From: Bacteroidia bacterium
GTDB lineage: Bacteria > Bacteroidota > Bacteroidia > AKYH767-A > OLB10
NCBI GenBank assembly: GCA_025450095.1
Contig: JANWID010000300.1
Location: 1-7,062 of the forward strand
Direction of reading: 5' to 3'
Length of the DNA stretch: 7,062 nt
Numbering within the stretch: position 1 is the stretch's first letter; the number at the start of each line of letters is the position of its first letter. Shown piece after piece: positions 1 to 6,010 of this stretch. A program made the translations under genes and the position numbers. Below the pieces are notes generated by a model that was not told where the DNA came from, did no database searches, and worked only from the letters and a program-made list of their open reading frames with translations.

Positions 1-296
1 CGGGTGAAATTATTATTTCCGAATGCCTCCAGGTCGGCAAATTCCTGGGGTTGTTCTAACGTTGTACCGTTATATGAAAAATTGAACTTAACAAAAATAA
101 ATCCTTCCCCTGCAAAAAACCGGGCTACTTCGTTAAATGGTCCCCAGTCCTTGAAACCTTTGAAGCCATGTGCGAAAATAACAACGGGAAGGTCCCTGCT
201 ATCTTCGGGCGCAATAACGTCGACATAAATATTACGTTCGTGTTTACCGGCAACCGCGATATTGATATGACTCCTGTATTTCGTCAAAGTGATCAA
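1..296 (-). CDS. alpha/beta hydrolase (dienelactone hydrolase-like), 5' part only
   Basis: The first 98 codons are visible; the gene continues beyond the left edge. The translation holds a beta strand followed by an HG turn (VVIFAHGFKG, residues 38-47), then KDWGPFNEVARFFAGEGF, a strand FVKFNFSYNG (68-77) and DLEAFGNNNF (88-97). The strand-HG-GFKG pattern is the oxyanion region of alpha/beta hydrolases of the dienelactone hydrolase/S9-peptidase-like kind. The nucleophile elbow and the Asp/His of the triad lie outside the window, so substrate and activity cannot be judged. No export signal is seen, so it is probably cytoplasmic. The frame is closed upstream by a TGA at 314-312 and contains no ATG in the visible part, so the start must be TTG, at 296 (chosen, since it overlaps the stop of the lipoprotein gene by 4 nt) or at 287. 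The overlap suggests cotranscription and translational coupling. Family assignment is fairly sure; the exact start is not. Confidence 0.8.
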   Translation of the reverse strand, partial: MITLTKYRSHINIAVAGKHERNIYVDVIAPEDSRDLPVVIFAHGFKGFKDWGPFNEVARFFAGEGFIFVKFNFSYNGTTLEQPQEFADLEAFGNNNFT

Positions 297-1009
297 TCCA
301 GTTTTTTTATTTCACCACTACCAGAAATTTTCTTTTCCACTACGGGGTTACCACGATAAGCCACCACGCCACTCCCGCTTACTGTCGCTTGCAGTGATTC
401 CCCTACCATGAGCTCGGTTGAACCGGAACCCGAAATCCTTGCCTTGGAGTTGTTCACACTAAAGTTCCCCGCATTCACGGTACCCGACCCATTAATTTCA
501 ACATTCAGGTTGCTGGCTGATCCGGTCAGCTTTACAAGTCCGGAACCGGTAACCGCACCAGTGACTTTTACTGCCACCATATCCAGCATGAGTTTCCCGG
601 AACCGTTCACTTCAAAATCGAATATTTCATTTTTTATTGTATTGCGTCCTGTTACCTCACCGGTACCATTGACTTCAATGGCGGATGCTTTATTCAGCCC
701 AACGGCTATTTCAACCGGCTTATCTGTGATCAGGTTACCTTTAGAGGTAATAACCAGTGTATTGCCATCGATGCGAGTTATGATCGCCTCCTGGATATTT
801 TTCTGTGCTATTACCACGCAGGAGCTTTCCAGAGTATCGGTAATTGTCACCAGGGCATTCATGCTCAAGACCAAACTGTTGAATTTCCCCAATTCCCGCT
901 TTTCAGGCACCAATGCTCCCTCACCATGGTAAGTCTGTGTGCATGCGGAAAATAAAAGAGCGAATAAACAGAAGGCAGTTAAGTGTCCTGAGGTAAGTCG
1001 GGTATACAT
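293..1009 (-). CDS. head-GIN domain (DUF2807) lipoprotein
   Basis: The 238-aa product begins with a lipoprotein signal: a hydrophobic stretch at residues 10-20 and a lipobox LFSAC with Cys23, so it should be lipidated and envelope-anchored. The mature part matches the putative auto-transporter adhesin head-GIN family (DUF2807), common in Bacteroidetes. It opens with a strand-rich section (RELGKFNSLVLSMNALVTIT, 38-57) typical of the family. It then has seven G-S/T-G turns near residues 115, 136, 155, 174, 194, 212 and 230, every 18-21 residues, as expected for a right-handed beta-solenoid. The protein ends right after the last repeat (GEIKKLD). The function of the family is not established; adhesion is only a name-based suggestion. 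The ATG at 1009-1007 is chosen because the signal peptide follows directly. The alpha/beta hydrolase gene overlaps its 3' end, so the two probably form one transcript. Confidence 0.9.
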   Translation of the reverse strand: MYTRLTSGHLTAFCLFALLFSACTQTYHGEGALVPEKRELGKFNSLVLSMNALVTITDTLESSCVVIAQKNIQEAIITRIDGNTLVITSKGNLITDKPVEIAVGLNKASAIEVNGTGEVTGRNTIKNEIFDFEVNGSGKLMLDMVAVKVTGAVTGSGLVKLTGSASNLNVEINGSGTVNAGNFSVNNSKARISGSGSTELMVGESLQATVSGSGVVAYRGNPVVEKKISGSGEIKKLD

Positions 1010-1025
1010 ATTTTATTTTTGCTCA

Positions 1026-1033
1026 TAAAGATA
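1026..1033 (-). promoter_or_regulatory. possible -7 box for the lipoprotein gene
   Basis: On the minus strand this reads TATCTTTA, one mismatch from the Bacteroidetes -7 consensus TAnnTTTG, and ends 16 nt before the ATG at 1009. No clear TTTG -33 element is found about 19-21 nt further upstream, so this is a weak call. Confidence 0.25.
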
Positions 1034-1109
1034 CTGAATTCTGAAAACCGCTTCTTCTTACAGAAAGGAATAAGAAAAAAGATCGTAGCCCAGGGTTCAT
1101 AAAAAGTTT

Positions 1110-1117
1110 TAAATTTG
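1110..1117 (+). promoter_or_regulatory. possible -7 box for the sugar dehydrogenase gene
   Basis: The plus strand reads TAAATTTG, a full match to TAnnTTTG, 120 nt before the ATG at 1238. No TTTG -33 partner lies at the usual distance. Another match (TATTTTTG, 1014-1021) and a nearer imperfect one (TAGATTTT, 1159-1166) also occur in this AT-rich 228-bp divergent spacer, so chance matches are likely. I see no other structure in the spacer. Confidence 0.2.
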
Positions 1118-1237
1118 TTTCCTTCCCCCGGTATCTGAACTTACTTTAAAATTGTAAATAGATTTTTGTCGTGAAGTTGAACGATAAAAATCCTTGCAGC
1201 AGAAATCTGTACATCTAACAAATCAGAATCAATATTT

Positions 1238-2443
1238 ATGAAATTAAGCATCTCCATTATTATCGGTATTATTTACACGATTTCATTCCCGGTTAAATTA
1301 ACTGCTCAGCCTTCAAAAATTTCAATTAAGCTAATCCAGGTTGCATCCGGTTTTACATCACCGGTTGGTATGGCTTCGCCCGACGATGGTACCGATCGCA
1401 TTTTTGTTTTCGAACAGGGAGGAAAAATTAAAATTGTGGAGAAAGGAAAAGTCAGGGAAACTCCGTTCCTTGATGTTTCGTCACGACTGGATGGTCTCAA
1501 TATCGCATATAGTGAAAAAGGACTGCTCGGCATGGCATTTCACCCTCAATATAAAACCAATGGCAGATTTTTTATTTACTACAGCGCACCACTTAAGCAA
1601 AGCGGTTTTGATCACAAAAGCGTGATCGGTGAATACAGGGTTTCACCCCAGGATCCAAACAAAGCGCTGGCAAGTGAAGAAAAGATCATGGAAATTCTTC
1701 AACCGGAAAGCAACCATAACGGTGGTATGCTGGCATTTGGTCCTGATGGTTATCTCTACATCGGACTGGGCGATGGTGGTGGTGCCAACGACGAACACGG
1801 GACTATCGGAAACGGTCAGGATAAAAATTCATTACTCGGGAAAATATTACGGATTGATGTGAATGGCGCAAAGCCCTATGCGATTCCGGCGGATAATCCT
1901 TTTGTGAACAAGCAAAATCACCGCCCGGAAATTTATGCGTATGGTCTTAGAAATCCCTGGAGATTTTCATTCGATCTAGCCAATGGAAAATTGTATTGTG
2001 GTGATGTAGGACAAAATAAGTATGAAGAAATTAATATTATTGAAAAGGGCGGCAATTATGGATGGAGAATCATGGAAGGGTATCATTGTTTCAATCCGCC
2101 CTCAGGTTGCGATAAGGCCGGATTAAAGCTGCCCATCACGGAGTACAACCACGATACCGGTATCAGTATTTGCGGCGGATATATGTATCGCGGTGATAGT
2201 TATCCTTCTTTGCATGGCAATTACTTTTTTGCCGACTGGAGCGGAAAAATATTCTGCATCCGCAAAAAGAGCGATAACTCCTGGGACCGGATACCTGTTG
2301 ATGTCAATGGCTCCGGCAAAAATGAAACAGATGGCAAGGTAAACTCCATGGGAACAGATGCTAACGGGGATGTATATGTGATTACTCAAAAATTATTCGG
2401 ACCCCGAAGCCCGACAGGTGCGCTTTATAAAATCACGCCATGA
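1238..2443 (+). CDS. secreted PQQ-dependent sugar dehydrogenase (glucose/sorbosone dehydrogenase family)
   Basis: The 401-aa product starts with a signal peptide (Lys2, hydrophobic 4-18, likely cleavage after LTAQ near residue 24), so it should be periplasmic or exported. The rest is a six-bladed beta-propeller of the GSDH (soluble glucose dehydrogenase B / HHIP-like) family. Visible family motifs are GFTSPVGMA (38-46), GLLGMAFHPQY (95-105), NHNGGMLAFGPDGYLYIGLGDGG (159-181), YGLRNPWRFSFD (235-246), GDVGQNKYEEIN (255-266), NYGW (273-276) and FADW (331-334). By analogy with soluble PQQ glucose dehydrogenase, His160 would be the catalytic base and Arg238/Asn239 would contact PQQ. Such enzymes oxidise aldoses to lactones, but the substrate here cannot be predicted. 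Cys284 and Cys291 may form a disulfide. The ATG at 1238 is chosen because the signal peptide follows it; there is no Shine-Dalgarno sequence. It appears monocistronic and converges on the ABC exporter gene. Confidence 0.9.
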   Translation: MKLSISIIIGIIYTISFPVKLTAQPSKISIKLIQVASGFTSPVGMASPDDGTDRIFVFEQGGKIKIVEKGKVRETPFLDVSSRLDGLNIAYSEKGLLGMAFHPQYKTNGRFFIYYSAPLKQSGFDHKSVIGEYRVSPQDPNKALASEEKIMEILQPESNHNGGMLAFGPDGYLYIGLGDGGGANDEHGTIGNGQDKNSLLGKILRIDVNGAKPYAIPADNPFVNKQNHRPEIYAYGLRNPWRFSFDLANGKLYCGDVGQNKYEEINIIEKGGNYGWRIMEGYHCFNPPSGCDKAGLKLPITEYNHDTGISICGGYMYRGDSYPSLHGNYFFADWSGKIFCIRKKSDNSWDRIPVDVNGSGKNETDGKVNSMGTDANGDVYVITQKLFGPRSPTGALYKITP

Positions 2444-2455
2444 AAATTGGAGCTC

Positions 2456-4318
2456 TTACCCCACGGGCAAAAACGATTGCATATCATAAAGTTTCCTGTA
2501 TAGTCCTTTTTTCTCCAGCAACGCAGCATGCGTACCGCGTTCTTCAATCTTTCCGCTATTCATTACAATGATCTCATCGGCATACTGGATGGTAGATAAG
2601 CGGTGAGCGATGACCAGCGTGGTGCGGTTTTTCATCAGTTTGTGCAGGGCATCCTGTACAAGGCGTTCCGATTCTGTGTCGAGTGCTGATGTTGCTTCAT
2701 CGAGGATCAGTATCGGGGGATTTTTCAGTACGGCCCGTGCAATACTCATACGCTGACGCTGACCACCCGACATCTTACTGCCCCGGTCGCCAATATTGGT
2801 AAGGTATTGTTCGGGCATCTGCATGATGAAATCATGTGCATTTGCAATTTTCGCAGCACGTTCAATTTCTTCCTGCGGAACACCAGTGCTCCCAAAAGCG
2901 ATGTTATTGGCAACGGTATCGTTGAACAAGATGGATTCCTGCGACACCACACCGATCAGGTTTCGGATCGAAGCAAGCTGCAGATCTTTCAGGGAAACTC
3001 CATCAATGGAAATGATCCCTGAAGCCGGATCATAAAATCTTGGTAACATATCAGCCAGTGTGGTTTTACCTGAACCCGACTGACCCACCAGAGCAATGGT
3101 TTGTCCTTTTTCAATGGCCAGGTTGATATCCTGTAATACATATCCTGTATCTCCACGCCGGTAACGAAAACTTACATCACGATATTCCACTTTTTCGCGG
3201 AATGCTTCGATGACGACAGCATCGGGTTTATCGGTGATCTCATTTTCCGCATCCAGGATCCTGTTCATTCTTTCCGCGGAAGCGATACCTTTTTGAATAT
3301 TGTAAAACGCGTTGGTGAATGCTTTGGATGGCGGAATCAGTTGCGAAAAAATTGCAACGTAAGCGATAAACATTCCCGCCGTGAGTGATTCATCCTCTGC
3401 AAGAACAAGTTTACCTCCGAAATATAATACAACCACCATTACACAAGCTCCAAGGAATTCACTCAGCGGTGAAGCAAGGTCGGTCTTGCGATACATGCGC
3501 GTAACAGTAGTTGTATATTTCACATTCTGCGATTCGAATTTATCCTGTACCCACTGCTCGGCGTTAAAAGCTTTAATGATTCTCAACCCTGAAAGTGTTT
3601 CATCAATGATGCTTAACAATGATCCCAGCCGCTCCTTGCTCTTGACGGATGTCCGCTTCAGACTTTTCCCGATACGGGTAATCAGAAATGCAGTTATTGG
3701 AAGTAAAATGAAAACGAACAAAGTCAGCTGCGGACTGATATAAATCATCGTCGATAAAAACAGTAGTATCGTCAGGGGTTCCCGGAATGTGGCTTCGAGC
3801 GAGCTCATAACAGACCATTCAATTTCCTGGGCATCTGTAGTCATCCTTGAGAGAATATCACCTTTGCGTTCATCGGAATAAAACGACAATGGTAATTCCA
3901 TCACCTTACGGTGCATCTGGTTTCTCAAATCCTTAACTACACCATTACGTACCGGAGCCAGGAAAAACATGGCCATGTACCGGGTAAGGTTCTTGAGGAA
4001 AAAAAGAATCACTACCAACACACAAATCATTATTAGCGCATATAATTTTCCTTTTTGCGGATCAACAATAATGGAAGTGAAATAGTAATAGAAGTTATCG
4101 ACCAAGGCATCCACCGACAGTTTCATTTCAGGTGCCCCTTTAGCAATTCGTGCTGCATAGTCCTGGTTGGTTTTCAGAAACAATAAATCCAGGAATGGCG
4201 CTACCATGGTAAGTGAAAACAGGTTGAAAACAACAGAAAGGATATTGAAAAAAGCATTGAGGATTGCGTAACCGGTATAAGGTTTCACTAACCGGACGAT
4301 GCGGAAATAAGTCTTCAC
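2456..4318 (-). CDS. ABC exporter, fused membrane and ATPase domains (MsbA-like)
   Basis: The 620-aa product is a half-transporter expected to work as a homodimer in the inner membrane. Residues 1-340 hold six membrane segments (about 14-39, 93-111, 180-195, 198-215, 287-305, 313-330). The ATPase domain has Walker A GQSGSGKTT (412-420), Q-loop Gln460, signature MSGGQ (516-520, Met replacing the usual Leu), Walker B ILILDE (536-541, catalytic Glu541), D-loop SALD (544-547) and switch His572. Length and order fit exporters of the MsbA/multidrug type; in Bacteroidetes such genes often serve as lipid A/lipid flippases, but the substrate cannot be read from sequence. The frame is open to a GTG at 4339, giving seven extra residues. 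I prefer the GTG at 4318 because it gives MKTYFRIVRLVKPY, a usual N-terminus for these proteins, and because a perfect TAnnTTTG box occupies 4330-4323, inside the longer version. The gene is divergent from rbfA. Confidence 0.93.
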   Translation of the reverse strand: MKTYFRIVRLVKPYTGYAILNAFFNILSVVFNLFSLTMVAPFLDLLFLKTNQDYAARIAKGAPEMKLSVDALVDNFYYYFTSIIVDPQKGKLYALIMICVLVVILFFLKNLTRYMAMFFLAPVRNGVVKDLRNQMHRKVMELPLSFYSDERKGDILSRMTTDAQEIEWSVMSSLEATFREPLTILLFLSTMIYISPQLTLFVFILLPITAFLITRIGKSLKRTSVKSKERLGSLLSIIDETLSGLRIIKAFNAEQWVQDKFESQNVKYTTTVTRMYRKTDLASPLSEFLGACVMVVVLYFGGKLVLAEDESLTAGMFIAYVAIFSQLIPPSKAFTNAFYNIQKGIASAERMNRILDAENEITDKPDAVVIEAFREKVEYRDVSFRYRRGDTGYVLQDINLAIEKGQTIALVGQSGSGKTTLADMLPRFYDPASGIISIDGVSLKDLQLASIRNLIGVVSQESILFNDTVANNIAFGSTGVPQEEIERAAKIANAHDFIMQMPEQYLTNIGDRGSKMSGGQRQRMSIARAVLKNPPILILDEATSALDTESERLVQDALHKLMKNRTTLVIAHRLSTIQYADEIIVMNSGKIEERGTHAALLEKKGLYRKLYDMQSFLPVG

Positions 4319-4322
4319 GCCG

Positions 4323-4330
4323 CAAATATA
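4323..4330 (-). promoter_or_regulatory. -7 promoter box of the ABC exporter gene
   Basis: The minus strand reads TATATTTGCGGCGTG: a perfect TAnnTTTG box, 4 nt, then the GTG at 4318. With the usual Bacteroidetes spacing, transcription would begin at or next to the start codon, giving a leaderless mRNA. No TTTG -33 element is seen about 19-21 nt upstream. Confidence 0.45.
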
Positions 4331-4456
4331 CACTTTCACTGCCGACCCTCATGAATTGGTCTGCCTCTAGCAATGTATCGAAAAAATTATGTTAAAATAC
4401 TGTTATATAATAATTTACATCACTCAACAAGGGTCTGATAAATGGTCATAAAATCG

Positions 4457-4464
4457 TAACTTTG
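4457..4464 (+). promoter_or_regulatory. -7 promoter box of rbfA
   Basis: The plus strand reads TAACTTTGCAGTATG: a perfect TAnnTTTG box followed after 4 nt by the rbfA ATG at 4469. This is the same geometry as the divergent ABC exporter gene and suggests a leaderless rbfA mRNA. No convincing TTTG -33 element is present; the upstream DNA (4381-4420) is very AT-rich. Confidence 0.5.
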
Positions 4465-4468
4465 CAGT

Positions 4469-4825
4469 ATGGATTCCACCCGACAATTAAAGTTTGGCCG
4501 ACTTATTCAAAAAGAGATCGGCAATTTGTTCGCTAAAGAAGGCAAAAACTATTATGGTTCCTCGTTCGTGACGGTAACCAATGTAAGAGTCACACCCGAT
4601 CTTTCAGTGGCACGTATTCATGTGAGTGTTTTTCAGAACAAAGGGCCGGAAGTTTTAAAAAAGTTAAATCAGCACGCCCGTGAAATACGGAAGGAATTGG
4701 GTGAGAAGATCCGGAACCAGGCCCGCATTATTCCCGAGCTGGAATTTTTTATCGATGATTCACTCGATTATGCCGACCGGATCAATGAAATTATGAAGGA
4801 TATTCATATTCCTCCGGAAAAGTGA
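4469..4825 (+). CDS. rbfA: 30S ribosome-binding factor RbfA
   Basis: The 118-aa product has the length and the whole pattern of RbfA, a cytoplasmic factor that binds the 30S subunit near the 5' end of 16S rRNA during its maturation and helps in cold adaptation. Visible family features are the N-terminal helix STRQLKFGRLIQKEIGNLF (3-21), the strand VTVTNVRVTPDLSVARIHVSVF (34-55), the helix around KKLNQHAREIRKELGEKI (64-81) and the closing strand RIIPELEFFIDDSLDYADRI (85-104), which together make the KH-like fold. The ATG at 4469 fits the usual N-terminus and lies 4 nt after a TAnnTTTG box. It is followed by a 366-bp gene-free stretch with a hairpin 34 nt after the stop, so it may be transcribed alone. 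From memory of Bacteroidetes genomes, rbfA often lies next to a LolC/E-like permease gene; here such a gene lies 1.2 kb downstream. Confidence 0.95.
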   Translation: MDSTRQLKFGRLIQKEIGNLFAKEGKNYYGSSFVTVTNVRVTPDLSVARIHVSVFQNKGPEVLKKLNQHAREIRKELGEKIRNQARIIPELEFFIDDSLDYADRINEIMKDIHIPPEK

Positions 4826-4859
4826 CGAGTTACGAAATCGTTGTTCGTTATCATCTTTC

Positions 4860-4878
4860 GGACGCCAGCATGGCGTCC
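4860..4878. repeat. REP-like hairpin (8-bp stem, 3-nt loop)
   Basis: GGACGCCA, loop GCA, then TGGCGTCC: a perfect 8-bp inverted repeat that is GC-rich in AT-rich surroundings, 34 nt after the rbfA stop. No T-run follows on either strand, so it is not a classical intrinsic terminator. It could protect or end the rbfA message, or be a copy of a dispersed palindromic element of REP/RAYT type. Confidence 0.7.
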
Positions 4879-4926
4879 CTACAGCAAAACAACTTATTAA
4901 CTAATTCTCTCAGTCCCGCTCCTACG

Positions 4927-4944
4927 CAATGATAATTACCATTG
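4927..4944. repeat. 18-bp near-palindrome, copy 1
   Basis: CAATGATAATTACCATTG is an inverted repeat with one mismatched pair (positions 6 and 13). It lies in the conserved block of repeat unit 1. It could be a dyad protein-binding site or a small RNA hairpin with a 5-bp stem; there is no direct evidence for either. Confidence 0.6.
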
Positions 4945-5023
4945 TAATCTCTAAATTTTATAATTGCTTCGGAGGGCGCAGCCCATTCCCCCATTCTCTA
5001 ATTCTCTCATTCTCCCTCCTACA

Positions 5024-5041
5024 CAATGATAATTACCATTG
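5024..5041. repeat. 18-bp near-palindrome, copy 2
   Basis: This is identical to the palindrome at 4927-4944, exactly 97 bp downstream, in repeat unit 2. Here the flanking bases (A before, T after) also pair, extending the dyad to 20 bp. Confidence 0.6.
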
Positions 5042-5080
5042 TAATCTCTAAATTTTATAATTGCTTCGGAGGGCGCAGCT

Positions 5081-5104
5081 CATTCCCCCATTCCCCCATT
5101 CCCC
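5081..5104. repeat. 8-bp microsatellite, CATTCCCC x3
   Basis: Three exact copies of CATTCCCC followed by CATT. Repeat unit 1 has one copy at the matching place (4984-4991). This difference explains the whole 16-bp length gap between the two units. Confidence 0.85.
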
Positions 5105-5129
5105 CATTCTCTAATTCTCTCATTCTCCA

Positions 5130-5161
5130 TTTGCCACATTAATTTTATAATAGTATCATTG
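5130..5161 (+). promoter_or_regulatory. candidate promoter of the methyltransferase-permease pair
   Basis: TTTG (5130-5133), 20 nt, then TATCATTG (5154-5161), which has one mismatch to the -7 consensus TAnnTTTG. The spacing is close to the usual 19 nt of Bacteroidetes vegetative promoters. The -7 box ends 30 nt before the ATG at 5192. The -33 box sits directly at the broken end of the third repeat copy. Confidence 0.4.
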
Positions 5162-5191
5162 CATCATTGTATAATTGAATAGTTCCGGTTT

Positions 5192-6004
5192 ATGGAATAT
5201 GATCCTATAAAACGTTCACTGGGTAACGTTTTCAACAAAAATCCTTTTTTTAGAAAAATATTTTACCGTTTACTGGACCTGTTGCTGTTGCGCGCCTGGC
5301 ATGTGCATCTCGAATTACGCAGGTGGAAAAAACATGCGCGGGAAGATGCCGAAATACTTGATGCAGGAGCAGGGTTCGGACAATATACTTACTGGTTGTT
5401 TTGTAAAAGCTGGTTGTACAGGATCCTGGCGGTAGATGTAAAAGAAGAACAGGTTGCAGATTGTAACGAATTTTTTAAATCTGTTGAAGCCAAACATGTT
5501 TTGTTTAAAGTTGGTGATCTTACCAAATATTACAAGGATAATTGCTATGACCTGGTTTTATCGGTGGATGTAATGGAACACATCCTGGAAGATGTACAGG
5601 TATTTAAAAATTTTCACCGGTCACTGAAGAATGGCGGCATGCTGCTCATCTCCACACCCAGCGACCAGGGTGGATCGGATGTACATGGAGAAGGTGAAAC
5701 TTCGTTTATTGAAGAACATGTTCGTGACGGTTATAACATAAACGAAATTGAAGATAAACTGCGCAGTGCAGGTTTTTCAAAAGTGGAAGCCCGCTATTCA
5801 TATGGTACACCTGGTAAAATATCGTGGAGGCTTTCAATGAAGTATCCTATTTTATTTCTTGGAAAAGTTCCCCGTGTACTGGGTTTCCTGGTGCTTCCAT
5901 TTTATTACGTGATTGCATATCCTATTTCATTTGTGCTTAACTTTTTCGATACCCGGATGACACATGCTACCGGGACCGGTCTCATCGTTAAAGCATGGAA
6001 ATAG
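5192..6004 (+). CDS. class I SAM-dependent methyltransferase with hydrophobic C-terminal segment
   Basis: The 270-aa product shows the Rossmann-type SAM-binding core: motif I ILDAGAGFG (55-63), an acidic residue after strand 2 (VDVKEE, Asp82), a GDL segment (108-110), VLSVDVMEHI (122-131), the place of motif post-I/II in type 11/12 (UbiG-like) methyltransferases, and LKNGGMLLISTPS (145-157). SAM binding is well supported; the methyl acceptor is unknown. Residues 218-252 are strongly hydrophobic with aromatic residues, suggesting a membrane-bound C-terminus or a lipid-like substrate. The N-terminal 35 residues are basic and hydrophobic. The first ATG of the frame is used; there is no Shine-Dalgarno sequence. 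It ends 6 nt before the permease gene, so the two are probably cotranscribed. A quinone, lipid or glycan methylase would all be possible. Confidence 0.85.
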   Translation: MEYDPIKRSLGNVFNKNPFFRKIFYRLLDLLLLRAWHVHLELRRWKKHAREDAEILDAGAGFGQYTYWLFCKSWLYRILAVDVKEEQVADCNEFFKSVEAKHVLFKVGDLTKYYKDNCYDLVLSVDVMEHILEDVQVFKNFHRSLKNGGMLLISTPSDQGGSDVHGEGETSFIEEHVRDGYNINEIEDKLRSAGFSKVEARYSYGTPGKISWRLSMKYPILFLGKVPRVLGFLVLPFYYVIAYPISFVLNFFDTRMTHATGTGLIVKAWK

Positions 6005-6010
6005 CAACTC

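Larger units (their letters stand above)
4901..5128. repeat. tandem intergenic repeat, two full units and a truncated third
   Basis: Unit 1 is 4901-4997 (97 bp), unit 2 is 4998-5110 (113 bp), and 5111-5128 repeats the first 18 bp of unit 2 exactly. Each starts CTAATTCTCTCA. Between units 1 and 2 there are five substitutions (positions 4913, 4916, 4918, 4926 and 4983 of unit 1) plus a 16-bp length difference, which equals two extra copies of an 8-bp motif. A 56-bp block is identical (4927-4982 and 5024-5079). No frame runs through it. The near identity points to a recent duplication or to a homogenised dispersed repeat. Confidence 0.9.
4826..5191. other. 366-bp gene-free spacer with hairpin and tandem repeats
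   Basis: No credible reading frame was seen on either strand. The spacer holds, in order, a REP-like hairpin (4860-4878), two near-identical tandem units and a truncated third (4901-5128), and a promoter-like pair of boxes (5130-5161) before the methyltransferase gene. The repeat section is rich in short C/T-rich phrases such as CATTCTC and CATTCCCC. Confidence 0.85.

Noticed and set aside
4..359. Two overlapping open frames on the plus strand near the left edge
   Set aside because: They are antisense to the alpha/beta hydrolase and the lipoprotein 3' end, which have clear family motifs on the minus strand.
408..932. A 174-codon open frame on the plus strand
   Set aside because: It is antisense to the head-GIN lipoprotein gene, whose repeated G-S-G codons keep the opposite frame open. 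Its product is rich in Pro, Ser, Thr and Phe and matches no family I know.
3381..3743. A 120-codon open frame on the plus strand
   Set aside because: It is antisense to the membrane domain of the ABC exporter and its translation has no recognisable motif.
4319..4339. Extended N-terminus of the ABC exporter from GTG 4339
   Set aside because: The added residues overlap a perfect TAnnTTTG box, and the shorter start gives a family-typical N-terminus.
4927..4944. Palindrome as an intrinsic terminator
   Set aside because: The stem is AT-rich and short and no T-run follows it.
4901..5128. Possible CRISPR array in the tandem repeats
   Set aside because: The whole 97/113-bp unit is repeated with no unique spacers, and there are no cas genes nearby.
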